Below, one piece after another: positions 53,232-61,710 of a DNA stretch of 64,000 nucleotides (position 1 is the stretch's first letter; each line of letters begins with the position of its first letter). This DNA is from Alphaproteobacteria bacterium (GTDB taxonomy: Bacteria > Pseudomonadota > Alphaproteobacteria > Rhizobiales > Rhizobiaceae). The notes below the pieces were generated by a model. It made no database searches. It was not told where the DNA came from and saw only the letters and a program-made list of their open reading frames with translations. The position numbers were made by a program, and so were the translations under genes. The stretch spans positions 806,001 to 870,000 of the forward strand of contig JANSYK010000003.1 of NCBI GenBank assembly GCA_024742485.1, given 5' to 3'.

Positions 53232-53334
53232 TTTCCGTTTTCCGAACGCCTCAGAAATCGCTACCTATTTGGTGTCCGGCGCCTTCCTTCACGGTTCTTC
53301 CGGTTGAGGCGCGGCAAAAGCAGGATCGAGATTC

Positions 53335-54063
53335 ATGGCTGAAAGCAGCCCGCACATTCTGGTGGTTGACGATCATCGCGATATTCGCGAGACGCTGGCG
53401 CGCTACCTCGTCAAGAACGGGCTTCGGGCTTCCTCGGCGGACAGCGCCGCCCAGGCCCGCAAGATGTTGAACGCATCGGCGGTCGATCTTGTCGTGCTCG
53501 ACATCATGATGCCCGGTGAAGACGGATTGTCCCTGTGTCGGTACCTGGTGGAAAGTGGCGGGGCCCCGGTGATCTTGCTGACGGCCATGGCGGAGGATAC
53601 CGACCGGGTGGTCGGTCTTGAAATTGGGGCGGATGACTATGTCACCAAACCATTCAATCCACGCGAACTGCTGGCCAGGATCCGTGCCGTATTGCGTAGA
53701 ACCTCGATGGTACAGAAGGAAAGGGACCCGATTTCCAGCGAAAGACTGACATTCGCCGACTGGACACTCGATCTGACCAAGCAGCATTTGATCGGATCGG
53801 ATGAGGTGGTTGTGCCCTTGTCGACCGGTGAATTCCAGTTGCTGATCGCTTTCCTGAAACGCCCCAAAACGGTTCTTTCCCGCGATCAATTGCTGGACCT
53901 GACAACGGGGCGGACACCCAATATTTTTGACCGGTCGATTGACAACCAGGTCAGTCGGCTGCGGCGCAAGATCGAAAAGAACGCCAAGCAACCGGAATTG
54001 ATCATGACCGTCTGGGGTGGCGGCTACAAACTGGCGGCTGATGTCGAGGATCCGGACGCATGA
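53335..54063 (+). CDS. OmpR-family response regulator
   Basis: A 242-residue regulator. The receiver domain has Asp56 in VVLDIMMPGEDG, a conserved Thr in LLTAMA and Lys in YVTKPF. The C-terminal winged helix (about 140-235) has LSTGEFQLLIAFL, RSIDNQVSRLRRKIE and GGGYKLAADV. It overlaps the kinase gene by ATGA. It probably binds the TTGTCGC boxes upstream and controls the divergent EF-hand gene (inference). Confidence 0.93.
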   Translation: MAESSPHILVVDDHRDIRETLARYLVKNGLRASSADSAAQARKMLNASAVDLVVLDIMMPGEDGLSLCRYLVESGGAPVILLTAMAEDTDRVVGLEIGADDYVTKPFNPRELLARIRAVLRRTSMVQKERDPISSERLTFADWTLDLTKQHLIGSDEVVVPLSTGEFQLLIAFLKRPKTVLSRDQLLDLTTGRTPNIFDRSIDNQVSRLRRKIEKNAKQPELIMTVWGGGYKLAADVEDPDA

Positions 54064-55469
54064 ACTGGCGAGCATTGCCCCTTTGGCCGCGCAGCCTCGG
54101 CGGCCAGTTGATCGCATTGATTCTGGCGGCCATCATCGTGTCGCAACTCTTCACGCTGTGGCTTTTTACCGATGAACGGCGTGGCGCGCTGCTGGAGTTT
54201 GCCGGGGGAACAGTGGTCTCCAGGACTGCGGCCCTGGTGGAATTACTCAACGACACACCTCCGCAACTGCATGAGCAGATTCGCACAGCGGCCTCCAGCC
54301 CCTTGCTCTACTACTGGATTTCGCCTCAACCGGCCCTGCGTGAAAGCGGGTCTGCAGCGGCTGACCTGCGTATCCAGCAAAGGTTGCAGCGGGAAATCGG
54401 CGAAGATCGGGTTGTGCGAACCGAGATCGGCCGCAACATCACCGTCCCCCGATATCACCGTCAAAACGCGGCAAAGCGGCAGAAGAACAACGCCCAACAG
54501 AAGCCACCGCGCACCCGCAATGTCCCGCTCATTGTTGCGATGTCGGTGCAACTCGACCGCGGAAGCTGGCTCAACATGGCAGCCAGCCTGCAATTCCAGC
54601 GCACATCCCTGATCCGGTTGTTCGTGACGGTCGCCATCATGGCGATAGCGGTCACTATCATCATTGTCTTCACCGTAAGGCGTCTGACGCGGCCGTTGCA
54701 GAGATTGGCGGATGCCGCGGAACGGTTTGGCCGGGGTGATGACGTTGATCAACTGTCCGAAGCCGGACCGCCGGAGGTAAAAAGCGCCATCAATGCCTTC
54801 AATGTCATGCAAGAACGCCTGACGCGCTTCGTCCAGGACAGGACCGCCATGCTGGCGGCAATCAGTCATGATCTGCGCACACCGATCACATCGCTCCGCA
54901 TTCGTGCTGAATTCATAGAGGATGATGAAAACCGCAATCGGATCATCGCTACGCTCGACGAGATGCAGCGCATGGTGGAGGCGACGCTCGCCTTCGCCAA
55001 GGACGAGGCGAACCGCGAAGAAACCAGCCGGGTTGATCTGAACGAATTTCTGGATGCGATCGTTGTCGATTATCAGGATATGAAGCAACCGGTGAGCCTC
55101 AATGCACCCTCCGATCGTGACGATCGGACGGTCGTAGCCTGCCGGCCGATCGCCATTCGACGCGCGTTGCGCAATCTGATTGACAATGCAGTTTTTTACG
55201 GCAATCAGGCCACCGTTGCCTACAAGGTCAGGCCCGATGTCATTACGATTTCGATCACGGATACCGGCCCGGGAATTCCGGAGGATCGGTTGGACGATGT
55301 ATTTGAACCATTCCTGCGCCTTGAAACATCCCGAAGCGAGGAGACCGGCGGCATTGGGCTCGGATTGGCCATTGCCCGATCGAACATTCACGCTCATGGG
55401 GGAACCCTGTCCCTGAAAAACGCGCCGCACGGCGGATTGATTGCATCCGTAACGCTTCCAAGGGACTGA
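54060..55469 (+). CDS. EnvZ-like sensor histidine kinase
   Basis: A 469-residue sensor kinase. TM1 is at about 15-38, a periplasmic region of ~140 residues (about 39-180, rich in basic residues near its end) follows, then TM2 at about 185-208, HAMP (RRLTRPLQRLADAAERFGRGDD), and the HisKA box LAAISHDLRTPITSLR with His270. The HATPase domain has RNLIDNAVFYG, DTGPGIP and GGIGLGLAI. It is the direct partner of the response regulator with which it overlaps. The periplasmic domain does not resemble a sensor fold I can name. Confidence 0.92.
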   Translation: MNWRALPLWPRSLGGQLIALILAAIIVSQLFTLWLFTDERRGALLEFAGGTVVSRTAALVELLNDTPPQLHEQIRTAASSPLLYYWISPQPALRESGSAAADLRIQQRLQREIGEDRVVRTEIGRNITVPRYHRQNAAKRQKNNAQQKPPRTRNVPLIVAMSVQLDRGSWLNMAASLQFQRTSLIRLFVTVAIMAIAVTIIIVFTVRRLTRPLQRLADAAERFGRGDDVDQLSEAGPPEVKSAINAFNVMQERLTRFVQDRTAMLAAISHDLRTPITSLRIRAEFIEDDENRNRIIATLDEMQRMVEATLAFAKDEANREETSRVDLNEFLDAIVVDYQDMKQPVSLNAPSDRDDRTVVACRPIAIRRALRNLIDNAVFYGNQATVAYKVRPDVITISITDTGPGIPEDRLDDVFEPFLRLETSRSEETGGIGLGLAIARSNIHAHGGTLSLKNAPHGGLIASVTLPRD

Positions 55470-55559
55470 TGTGTTCGGATTTTGCCGGTTCCGTCAGAAC
55501 CTGAAATGCTCTAGTGACCGATATACTCGCACGAATTGATTTCAGGCATTGATGGACGG

Positions 55560-56501
55560 ATGACCGGTACGGGAACGAGTGGCATAGCGGACGAGGCTGG
55601 CGTTGGCGGCGGCCTGCAATCCGCAGCACAAAGCGGTACAGTCACAGTCCATATCTATGGTGGCCTGGGCAATCAGATGTTCCAATATGCGTGTGGCCGC
55701 GCTCTTGCATTGCGCCACGGCGCGGGGTTCCGGATCGACAGCCGTGACTTTTCGGCCGGTCCCGGCCAGACGTTTGGCCTGCAGCACTTCAATATTGTGC
55801 GTGATACCGGCGTTGATGAAAAACTGCCGCCAAGCAAACGGCAGCGGCTGCGTTATCTGATGTGGCGCTATCTTAAACGTTCGCCGAAATTCATCCGAGA
55901 GTCCGGGACGGTATTTGATCCCGATATTCTGGACCTTAAGAGCAGTTGCGTCTTGCACGGCTACTGGCAATCGGAGCGCTATTTCGAGGATTTTGCGGAT
56001 CAAATCCGCAACGAACTGTCGATTGCAACGCCGGCAAGTGAGACAAACCGACAAATGCTTGCGGAGATTGCCGGTTTGCCGGCGGTATCCCTGCACCTTC
56101 GTCGGGGCGACTATGTCAGCAATCCGAAAGCGCTTAAGTATCACGGTACCTGCAGCCAGGACTATTACCGCAGCGCTGCGCGCCATGTCGCTGAAATCAT
56201 GCCGCTCGAACCGATTTTCTTCGTCTTTTCCGACGAACCGGAATGGGCGAAAGACCATTTGGACTTGCCATTCGAAACCCGCATCGTCGACCATAATGAC
56301 AGTTTCAATAATTATGAAGACATGCGCCTCATGGCTTCCTGTAACCACAATATCATTGCCAACAGCTCGTTTTCCTGGTGGGGAGCCTGGCTCAACCCAT
56401 CACCGGAAAAGATCGTCGTGGCACCGGCCAATTGGGTCTCTGATCCTGCTCATGAGAACCCGCACATTACGCCGAAATCCTGGCTCAGATTTGAAGGATG
56501 A
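55560..56501 (+). CDS. Alpha-1,2-fucosyltransferase family protein (GT11)
   Basis: A 313-residue glycosyltransferase: VTVHIYGGLGNQMFQYACGRAL is the GT11 N-terminal motif (about residue 28 on), SLHLRRGDYV the GDP-binding HxRRxDY motif, then FFVFSDEPEWAKDHL, and SSFSWWGAWLNPSPEKIVVAP, the C-terminal GT11 motif. It would add fucose, or a related sugar from a GDP donor, to a surface glycan. No GDP-fucose synthesis genes are in the window, and no polysaccharide locus adjoins it; GDP-mannose metabolism by AlgD is 30 kb away. Start ATG 55560 is chosen over a TTG at 55536. Confidence 0.87.
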   Translation: MTGTGTSGIADEAGVGGGLQSAAQSGTVTVHIYGGLGNQMFQYACGRALALRHGAGFRIDSRDFSAGPGQTFGLQHFNIVRDTGVDEKLPPSKRQRLRYLMWRYLKRSPKFIRESGTVFDPDILDLKSSCVLHGYWQSERYFEDFADQIRNELSIATPASETNRQMLAEIAGLPAVSLHLRRGDYVSNPKALKYHGTCSQDYYRSAARHVAEIMPLEPIFFVFSDEPEWAKDHLDLPFETRIVDHNDSFNNYEDMRLMASCNHNIIANSSFSWWGAWLNPSPEKIVVAPANWVSDPAHENPHITPKSWLRFEG

Positions 56502-56684
56502 AGGCCGGGAAAGCATGTTTCCGGTTTTACACAGGCTTGTGTCTACATTGAGATTCAATTTGTTAGGTAGTGCGTTCAAGTCACTGAATAGAAATACGAA
56601 AACCCTCTCCTCGTAGCGGCCAAAATTGAGCTGAATGCAACCATGCAGGGCAAATAACTGGCCTCATGACCGATTCACGGCTTG

Positions 56685-56706
56685 ATTCCGAAAGCGCTTT
56701 CGGAAT
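56685..56706. promoter_or_regulatory. Perfect 22-bp LacI-family operator at the start of the agl-like operon
   Basis: Half-site ATTCCGAAAGC is mirrored exactly by GCTTTCGGAAT, centred on CG, ending 11 bases before the regulator ATG. The core GAAAGCGCTTTC is a classic LacI/GalR-type operator. Bound repressor would block its own gene and, through the 36-base junction, the transporter operon. Confidence 0.88.
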
Positions 56707-56717
56707 ACGCTCACGCC

Positions 56718-57746
56718 ATGAGCAAGATCGGTCTCAAAGCACTTTCAGAGCATCTCGGCCTGACGGAGGGGACCGTTTCACGTGCCATCAATGATTATCC
56801 GGACATATCCGCTCGGACGCGCGAAAGGGTGAAATCGGCAGCTGCCGAACTCGGGTACAGACCGAACTCCAGTGCCCGACGACTGGCCACCGGAAACGCC
56901 GAGTGCATCGGCTATGTCATGCCTTGGCAGGATGGCCACATATCCGAACCATTTTTGGGTGAACTGCTCGACGGCATGTCCCAGATGGTGTCCGGGCGCC
57001 ATTGGGATGTGAATCTTGCCGTTTCACGATCGGCCAGGGACGAACTCGACATTATCAGCCGCATGTCCGCGTCCGGCCGGGTCAGCGGTGTGGTGATTTC
57101 ACGTATCATGACCCATGACCCACGTATCGAAAAATTGCGGGAAATGGGCATTCCCTTCGTGACGCATGGACGCTCCCTGAAGAGCGATGACCATGCCTGG
57201 TTCGACATCGACAATTTTTCGGCATTCCGCGAGGCAGTCTGTCATCTGGTTGGGCTGGATCACAAGGCAATTGCCCATATTCACGGGCCGCTTGATTACA
57301 ATTTCTCCGTTTCTCGTCTTGCCGGTTACCGGCGCGGCTTGCTCGACAACAATATCGATGTCGATCCGGCCTTTGAGGCAAAATCCGACATGACCGTCAA
57401 TGGCGGGTATCGGGCGATGCGGTATTTGCTTTCACTGTCGGACAAGCCAACGGCAGTGGTCTGCGTCTCGGACATGGTGGCAATTGGGGCGATGAAAGCC
57501 ATTCGAGAATTCGGCTGGCATCCCGGTCGGGAAATCTCGATCATCGGCTATGACGGGGTTCCGATATCCGAACACACCTATCCCGCGTTAACGACTCTGG
57601 CCCAGCCGCTGCAATCGGCCGGAGCCCGGATTGCTGAAATGCTGCTTGCCGTCATTGATGGCGACAATCCGTCGGATCACCAGGAACTCTGGCGCGCAAC
57701 CCTTGTTCGGCGGGAGACCGATGGGCCGCCGACCATATTGGAATAA
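56718..57746 (+). CDS. LacI-family repressor of the agl-like operon
   Basis: A 342-residue regulator. The N-terminal HTH GLKALSEHLGLTEGTVSRAIND is followed by the hinge NSSARRLATG and a periplasmic-binding-like domain (about 65-335) with GRVSGVVISRI, GPLDYNFSVSRLAGYRRGL and AVVCVSDMVAIGAMKAIREFG. ATG 56718 is used rather than the in-frame TTG at 56682, which lies upstream of the operator. By position it matches AglR of Sinorhizobium, the regulator of alpha-glucoside uptake; sequence alone does not give the inducer. Confidence 0.88.
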   Translation: MSKIGLKALSEHLGLTEGTVSRAINDYPDISARTRERVKSAAAELGYRPNSSARRLATGNAECIGYVMPWQDGHISEPFLGELLDGMSQMVSGRHWDVNLAVSRSARDELDIISRMSASGRVSGVVISRIMTHDPRIEKLREMGIPFVTHGRSLKSDDHAWFDIDNFSAFREAVCHLVGLDHKAIAHIHGPLDYNFSVSRLAGYRRGLLDNNIDVDPAFEAKSDMTVNGGYRAMRYLLSLSDKPTAVVCVSDMVAIGAMKAIREFGWHPGREISIIGYDGVPISEHTYPALTTLAQPLQSAGARIAEMLLAVIDGDNPSDHQELWRATLVRRETDGPPTILE

Positions 57747-57782
57747 ACCAACGAGCAAACACAAACCATCAGGGAGGAAAAG

Positions 57783-59126
57783 ATGAACACTATCAGCAAG
57801 ATCGCGGCAGGACTGCTGCTATCCACGTGCCTTGTCACGGTGGCCCAGGCGGATACCATTCGCTTCTGGACAACGGAAGAGCAACCTGAGCGCCTGGCAA
57901 AACAGCAGGAGCTGGCTGCCGACTTCAAGGCCAAAACCGGTCATGATGTTGAGGTCATTCCGGTATCGGAGAAGGAACTCGGGACCCGCGCAACGGCGGC
58001 TTTCGCGGCCAATGATCTGCCGGACGTCATTTATCACACGCTGCAATTCGTCCTGCCCTGGGCTGAAGCCGGCATTCTGGACATCGAGACCAACGACGAG
58101 ATTGTCGAGGATCTGGGTGTTGGAACCTTCGCACCAGGCGCGATCGAAATGGCCCAAAGTGAAGGCCTGACCGCGGCTGTTCCGGTGGATGGCTGGACGC
58201 AGATGATTGTCTATCGCAAGGACATGTTTGACGAGGCCGGTCTGAAGGCCCCTGATTCCTACGCGAACATCACCGCCGCTCTGGAGAAGCTTCACAATCC
58301 ACCGGAGGTCTACGGTTTCGTGGCGCCCACCAAGGTCGATGAGAACTTCATGAGCCAGGTGCTGGAGCATGTGTTCCTTGCCAATGGCGTGACACCCGTT
58401 GGCAATGATGGATTCGCGCCGCTGGACGAAAAGGCAACGGGCGAGGTGCTCGAGTTTTACAAGGCCCTGGCCAAGGCATCGCCTCCCGGTGACCTGTTCT
58501 GGAAACAGGCCCGTGAATTGTATTTTGCCGGAAAGACCCCGATGATCATCTGGTCGCCGTTCATTCTCGATGAACTTGCCGGGCTTCGTGATTCAGCGCC
58601 GCCAACCATCAATGATGATCCCACATCGGGAGAACTGGCCAGCAAAACCGACGTGGTGACCTCCTTCGCCGGTCCATCCAACCCGGAAGGGTCCGCCTGG
58701 GCGGATGTGCGCTATTTCGGGGTCACAGCCGATGCAAATACGGATGTTGCGGCAGACTTCGTGCGGTTTTCCATGGATGATGGCTACATGAAAACCCTTT
58801 CCATTGCGCCGGAAGGGAAATTCCCGGTCCGACGCGGCACCGCGGACGAGGCGTCGAAGTTTGTTGATGGCTGGTCCAAACTCCCGGTCGGTGTCGACCG
58901 CAAGGCACCTCTTTCGGATCTCTATCCGGCGGAAACAGTGACCCGCATCGTCGGCGGTCTTGAAAGCGGCAATCGTTGGGGCGTCAAGGAAGGGCAATTG
59001 AGCCTGGCGTCCAAAATCATCAACAGCCAGATCATCAATCGGATCGTCCGCCAATACATAGACGACGAGATCGATACGGCGACCGCGGTCGCAAGACTCA
59101 ATCAGGAGCTTGCGACGGTCAATTGA
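57783..59126 (+). CDS. Sugar-binding protein of the agl-like ABC importer
   Basis: A 447-residue family 1 solute-binding protein. The signal peptide is cleaved after about residue 23 (TVAQA-DT). The mature start TIRFWTTEEQPERLAKQQELAADFKAKTG, and LPDVIYHTLQFVLPWAEAGIL and PVDGWTQMIVYRKDMFDEAGL, give the pocket region. Length is close to AglE (~458 residues). GGGAGG precedes the ATG. It is the second gene, 36 bases after the regulator. The presence of a glucosidase-like hydrolase in the operon suggests an alpha-glucoside, trehalose or glucosylglycerate-type ligand (inference). Confidence 0.88.
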   Translation: MNTISKIAAGLLLSTCLVTVAQADTIRFWTTEEQPERLAKQQELAADFKAKTGHDVEVIPVSEKELGTRATAAFAANDLPDVIYHTLQFVLPWAEAGILDIETNDEIVEDLGVGTFAPGAIEMAQSEGLTAAVPVDGWTQMIVYRKDMFDEAGLKAPDSYANITAALEKLHNPPEVYGFVAPTKVDENFMSQVLEHVFLANGVTPVGNDGFAPLDEKATGEVLEFYKALAKASPPGDLFWKQARELYFAGKTPMIIWSPFILDELAGLRDSAPPTINDDPTSGELASKTDVVTSFAGPSNPEGSAWADVRYFGVTADANTDVAADFVRFSMDDGYMKTLSIAPEGKFPVRRGTADEASKFVDGWSKLPVGVDRKAPLSDLYPAETVTRIVGGLESGNRWGVKEGQLSLASKIINSQIINRIVRQYIDDEIDTATAVARLNQELATVN

Positions 59127-59197
59127 CGGCCAAATCGGTGGCGGCGGTTTTGTGCCGCCGCCACCTTGTCCGACAACCCTGAGCCCGGATTCTGATC

Positions 59198-60478
59198 ATG
59201 GTTTCGACTGCGCCTCCCAAAGGAATTGGACGCATGGCACGGCGCGAGGTGCGCCTTGCCTACACGATGCTGGCCCCGACATTCCTTATTGTCCTGGCAA
59301 TCGTGCTCTGGCCTTTGCTTGCCAATTTCTGGATTTCCATAAAGCCGGTGCAACTGGGTGACTTGAGGCCCGCAACCTTGGTTGTAAACGAACGGCTTCG
59401 CGGCGACCTGACGGCACCTGGGGATGCTGCAACGATTGAATTCCGGTTGAGGAATTCGTCGCGAGACGACCCCATCCGCAATGCCACCGTAACCGATACC
59501 TTGCCGGCAGGGCTGGTGGTGACCGGCTCGGATGACAGATGCACGTTGACCGGACAGACCCTAGCCTGCGATCTGGGAGAAGTGGAGGGCGGTTTTCGTG
59601 ACCGCATTCGCATTGAGGTTGAAGCAACCCAGCAATATTTCGATGCCGGGGAAGTCGTGAAGGACACCAAGGCCGTCACAACCGGGACCGCCGAGAATGT
59701 CTTGACGAGCTTCGAGTTTTCACTGGAGAATTTTCAGCGCGTCTTCGAGTCACCGGAATTCTGGCATGTGCTCCGGGTTTCATTTTACTACACGATATTC
59801 GGAACGGTCGGTGCGCTTGTCCTGGGCCTGTTTGGCGCACAGCTTCTCAATACGGTCTTTCCCGGGCGCGGCATATTGCGCGGTCTGTTCCTGTTTCCCT
59901 ATGTCGCGCCGGTGATCGCCGTGGCATTCACCTGGGTGGTGCTGCTTGATCCATTTTCCGGGACGCTGAATTCGATCCTGCAACAAATGGGCATGATTTC
60001 CGGGCCGATCAATTTCTTCGGGCAACGATCCGTCGAGCTCAGTTTGTTCGGTCTGACCATCAATTTTCCGGTCGCGCTGACAACCGTCATCATTTTCGAG
60101 GCCTGGCGCTACTTTCCACTCGCTTTCCTGTTCATTCTGGCGCGCATGCAGTCGATTTCCACGGACATGTATGAGGCCGCCGAAATCGATGGCGCAACAC
60201 CCCTGCAGCAGTTCTGGTACATTTCGCTGCCGCAACTGGTCGGTATTCTGGCGGTCCTTTTCCTGCTGCGATTCATTTGGACCTTCAACAAGTTCGACGA
60301 CATCTTCCTGCTAACCGGAGGTGCGGCCGGAACCCGGACGTTGACCGTCGATGTCTATGAACAGGCATTTGCACTATCCAATCTTGGCGCGGGTGCCGCC
60401 GTGGCAGTGATTGTTTTCGTGGTTTTGCTGCTTTTCTCCATCCTGTTTTTCAAATTCTCGCCGAAGGATGAAGGCTGA
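59198..60478 (+). CDS. MalF/AglF-type sugar permease with DUF11-like periplasmic insertion
   Basis: A 426-residue permease, ~100 longer than AglF. TM1 is at about 24-46. Residues ~55-165, which face the periplasm, form an inserted beta-rich domain with TIEFRLRNSSRDDP, the DUF11 hallmark ATVTDTLPAGLVV, and Cys115/Cys124, a possible disulfide. The normal permease then resumes at FSLENFQRVFESPEFWHVL with five further helices and the EAA loop EAAEIDGATPLQQFWYISLPQL. The insertion sits where it could touch the binding protein. An alternative start at ATG 59234 (after AAAGGA) would remove 12 residues. It overlaps the next gene by one base (TGATG). Confidence 0.9.
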   Translation: MVSTAPPKGIGRMARREVRLAYTMLAPTFLIVLAIVLWPLLANFWISIKPVQLGDLRPATLVVNERLRGDLTAPGDAATIEFRLRNSSRDDPIRNATVTDTLPAGLVVTGSDDRCTLTGQTLACDLGEVEGGFRDRIRIEVEATQQYFDAGEVVKDTKAVTTGTAENVLTSFEFSLENFQRVFESPEFWHVLRVSFYYTIFGTVGALVLGLFGAQLLNTVFPGRGILRGLFLFPYVAPVIAVAFTWVVLLDPFSGTLNSILQQMGMISGPINFFGQRSVELSLFGLTINFPVALTTVIIFEAWRYFPLAFLFILARMQSISTDMYEAAEIDGATPLQQFWYISLPQLVGILAVLFLLRFIWTFNKFDDIFLLTGGAAGTRTLTVDVYEQAFALSNLGAGAAVAVIVFVVLLLFSILFFKFSPKDEG

Positions 60479-61707
60479 TGCGGATCGGGATCGGATTTCT
60501 GGCCAGTGTGGTCACCGGCGCCATCTGGGGCCTTGTCTGGATGATCGTCTTGGCCGTCGGCTTCATGCTCGTTTCGGGCCAGATCACCAAGCCACCTGTT
60601 GGAATCGCCCTTATTGCGGGCGCGGTCGGTGCCGGGTTGGTCGGCCTCATCGAGCCCGGCATGCGGCGACCAGGGACTCATATCGCCACGGTCGGCCTCA
60701 TGATCATTGTTCTCGGTGGTCTGACCGCCGGGCGCCCGCTTGGTCTGCCCCTTGAAGTCGCACCGATCTACCAATTGGTTACGCTGGGGATGTTTCTGGC
60801 GGTTGTGTGGGCTTCGATCCATATCTGCATGAAAGGTCTCAGCGGTGGAAAACTGACCCGCTATCAGCTTGAAGTGCTTTTTATCCGGGTCCTGAAGGGG
60901 CTGGGGTTTGTTATCTTCACGGTTGCCGTTGCGCTGCCGTTCTACGTTATGGTGATGACAAGCCTCAAGAGCCAGCAATCGCTGCTGGCAAACCCGCTCG
61001 ATTTCTCATTGGATCTGAATCAGGGATTCAGTTCCCTGTTCCGGTCCTATATCGAACTGTTCACCCAGTTTAACTTCGGCACCTTCCTGCTGAATTCAGC
61101 CATCGTCTCGGTGTCGACGGTGGTTTTGACCCTGCTCTTTGCCATTCCAGGCGCCTATGCCGTGTCGCGGCTGCGGTTTCCCGGACAGGCGTTTCTGTCC
61201 CGGTCGATCCTGTTGATCTACATGGTCCCGGCAATTGTTCTGGTGATCCCTCTCTATGCCGTGTTTTCTCAACTTGGTTTGAGAAACACGCTGACCGGGT
61301 TGCTGATTGTCTATCCGGCGACGACCATTCCGGTCGCTCTCTATATGCTGCAGGGATATTTTCGCGGGCTGCCTGCGGAACTGGAGGAAGCCGGCCTGAT
61401 GGACGGGCTGACACGCGTCGGTGTGATCCTGAAGATCACTCTGCCACTCTCGCTGCCGGCATTGGCCTCGGTTGCGCTTTACGTGTTCATGATTGCCTGG
61501 AACGAATTCCTGTTTGCGTTCATGTTTCTGGACAATGTCGATATCTTCACATTGTCCCGTGGCGTTGTTTCCCTCAATTCATCGGAAGTACCCCGTCAGC
61601 ATCTGATGGCAGGCGCCGTGGTCGCCACTGTTCCCGTGCTGATGATCTTCCTCTGGTTTGAACGTTTCCTCGTATCCGGTCTCACCGCCGGCAGTGTCAA
61701 AGGTTGA
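60478..61707 (+). CDS. MalG/AglG-type sugar permease with N-terminal membrane extension
   Basis: A 409-residue permease. A typical MalG-type permease (about 280 residues, six helices) begins only near residue 140 (LEVLFIRVLKGLGFVIFTVAVALPFYVMVMTSL). The preceding ~135 residues add about four hydrophobic helices (near 7-30, 42-60, 66-85 and 98-118). The core has the EAA loop EEAGLMDGLTRVGVILKITLPL and the C-terminal GLTAGSVKG. AglG of Sinorhizobium is also longer than MalG (~380 residues), so part of this extension may be a family trait. Confidence 0.9.
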   Translation: MRIGIGFLASVVTGAIWGLVWMIVLAVGFMLVSGQITKPPVGIALIAGAVGAGLVGLIEPGMRRPGTHIATVGLMIIVLGGLTAGRPLGLPLEVAPIYQLVTLGMFLAVVWASIHICMKGLSGGKLTRYQLEVLFIRVLKGLGFVIFTVAVALPFYVMVMTSLKSQQSLLANPLDFSLDLNQGFSSLFRSYIELFTQFNFGTFLLNSAIVSVSTVVLTLLFAIPGAYAVSRLRFPGQAFLSRSILLIYMVPAIVLVIPLYAVFSQLGLRNTLTGLLIVYPATTIPVALYMLQGYFRGLPAELEEAGLMDGLTRVGVILKITLPLSLPALASVALYVFMIAWNEFLFAFMFLDNVDIFTLSRGVVSLNSSEVPRQHLMAGAVVATVPVLMIFLWFERFLVSGLTAGSVKG

Positions 61708-61710
61708 TCA

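Noticed and set aside
54243-55430. 395-residue minus-strand frame antisense to the sensor kinase
   Set aside because: Shadow frame; the plus-strand kinase has all catalytic boxes.
56502-56684. Small gene between the fucosyltransferase and the LacI regulator
   Set aside because: Only short frames without ribosome sites; nothing beyond a likely promoter region.
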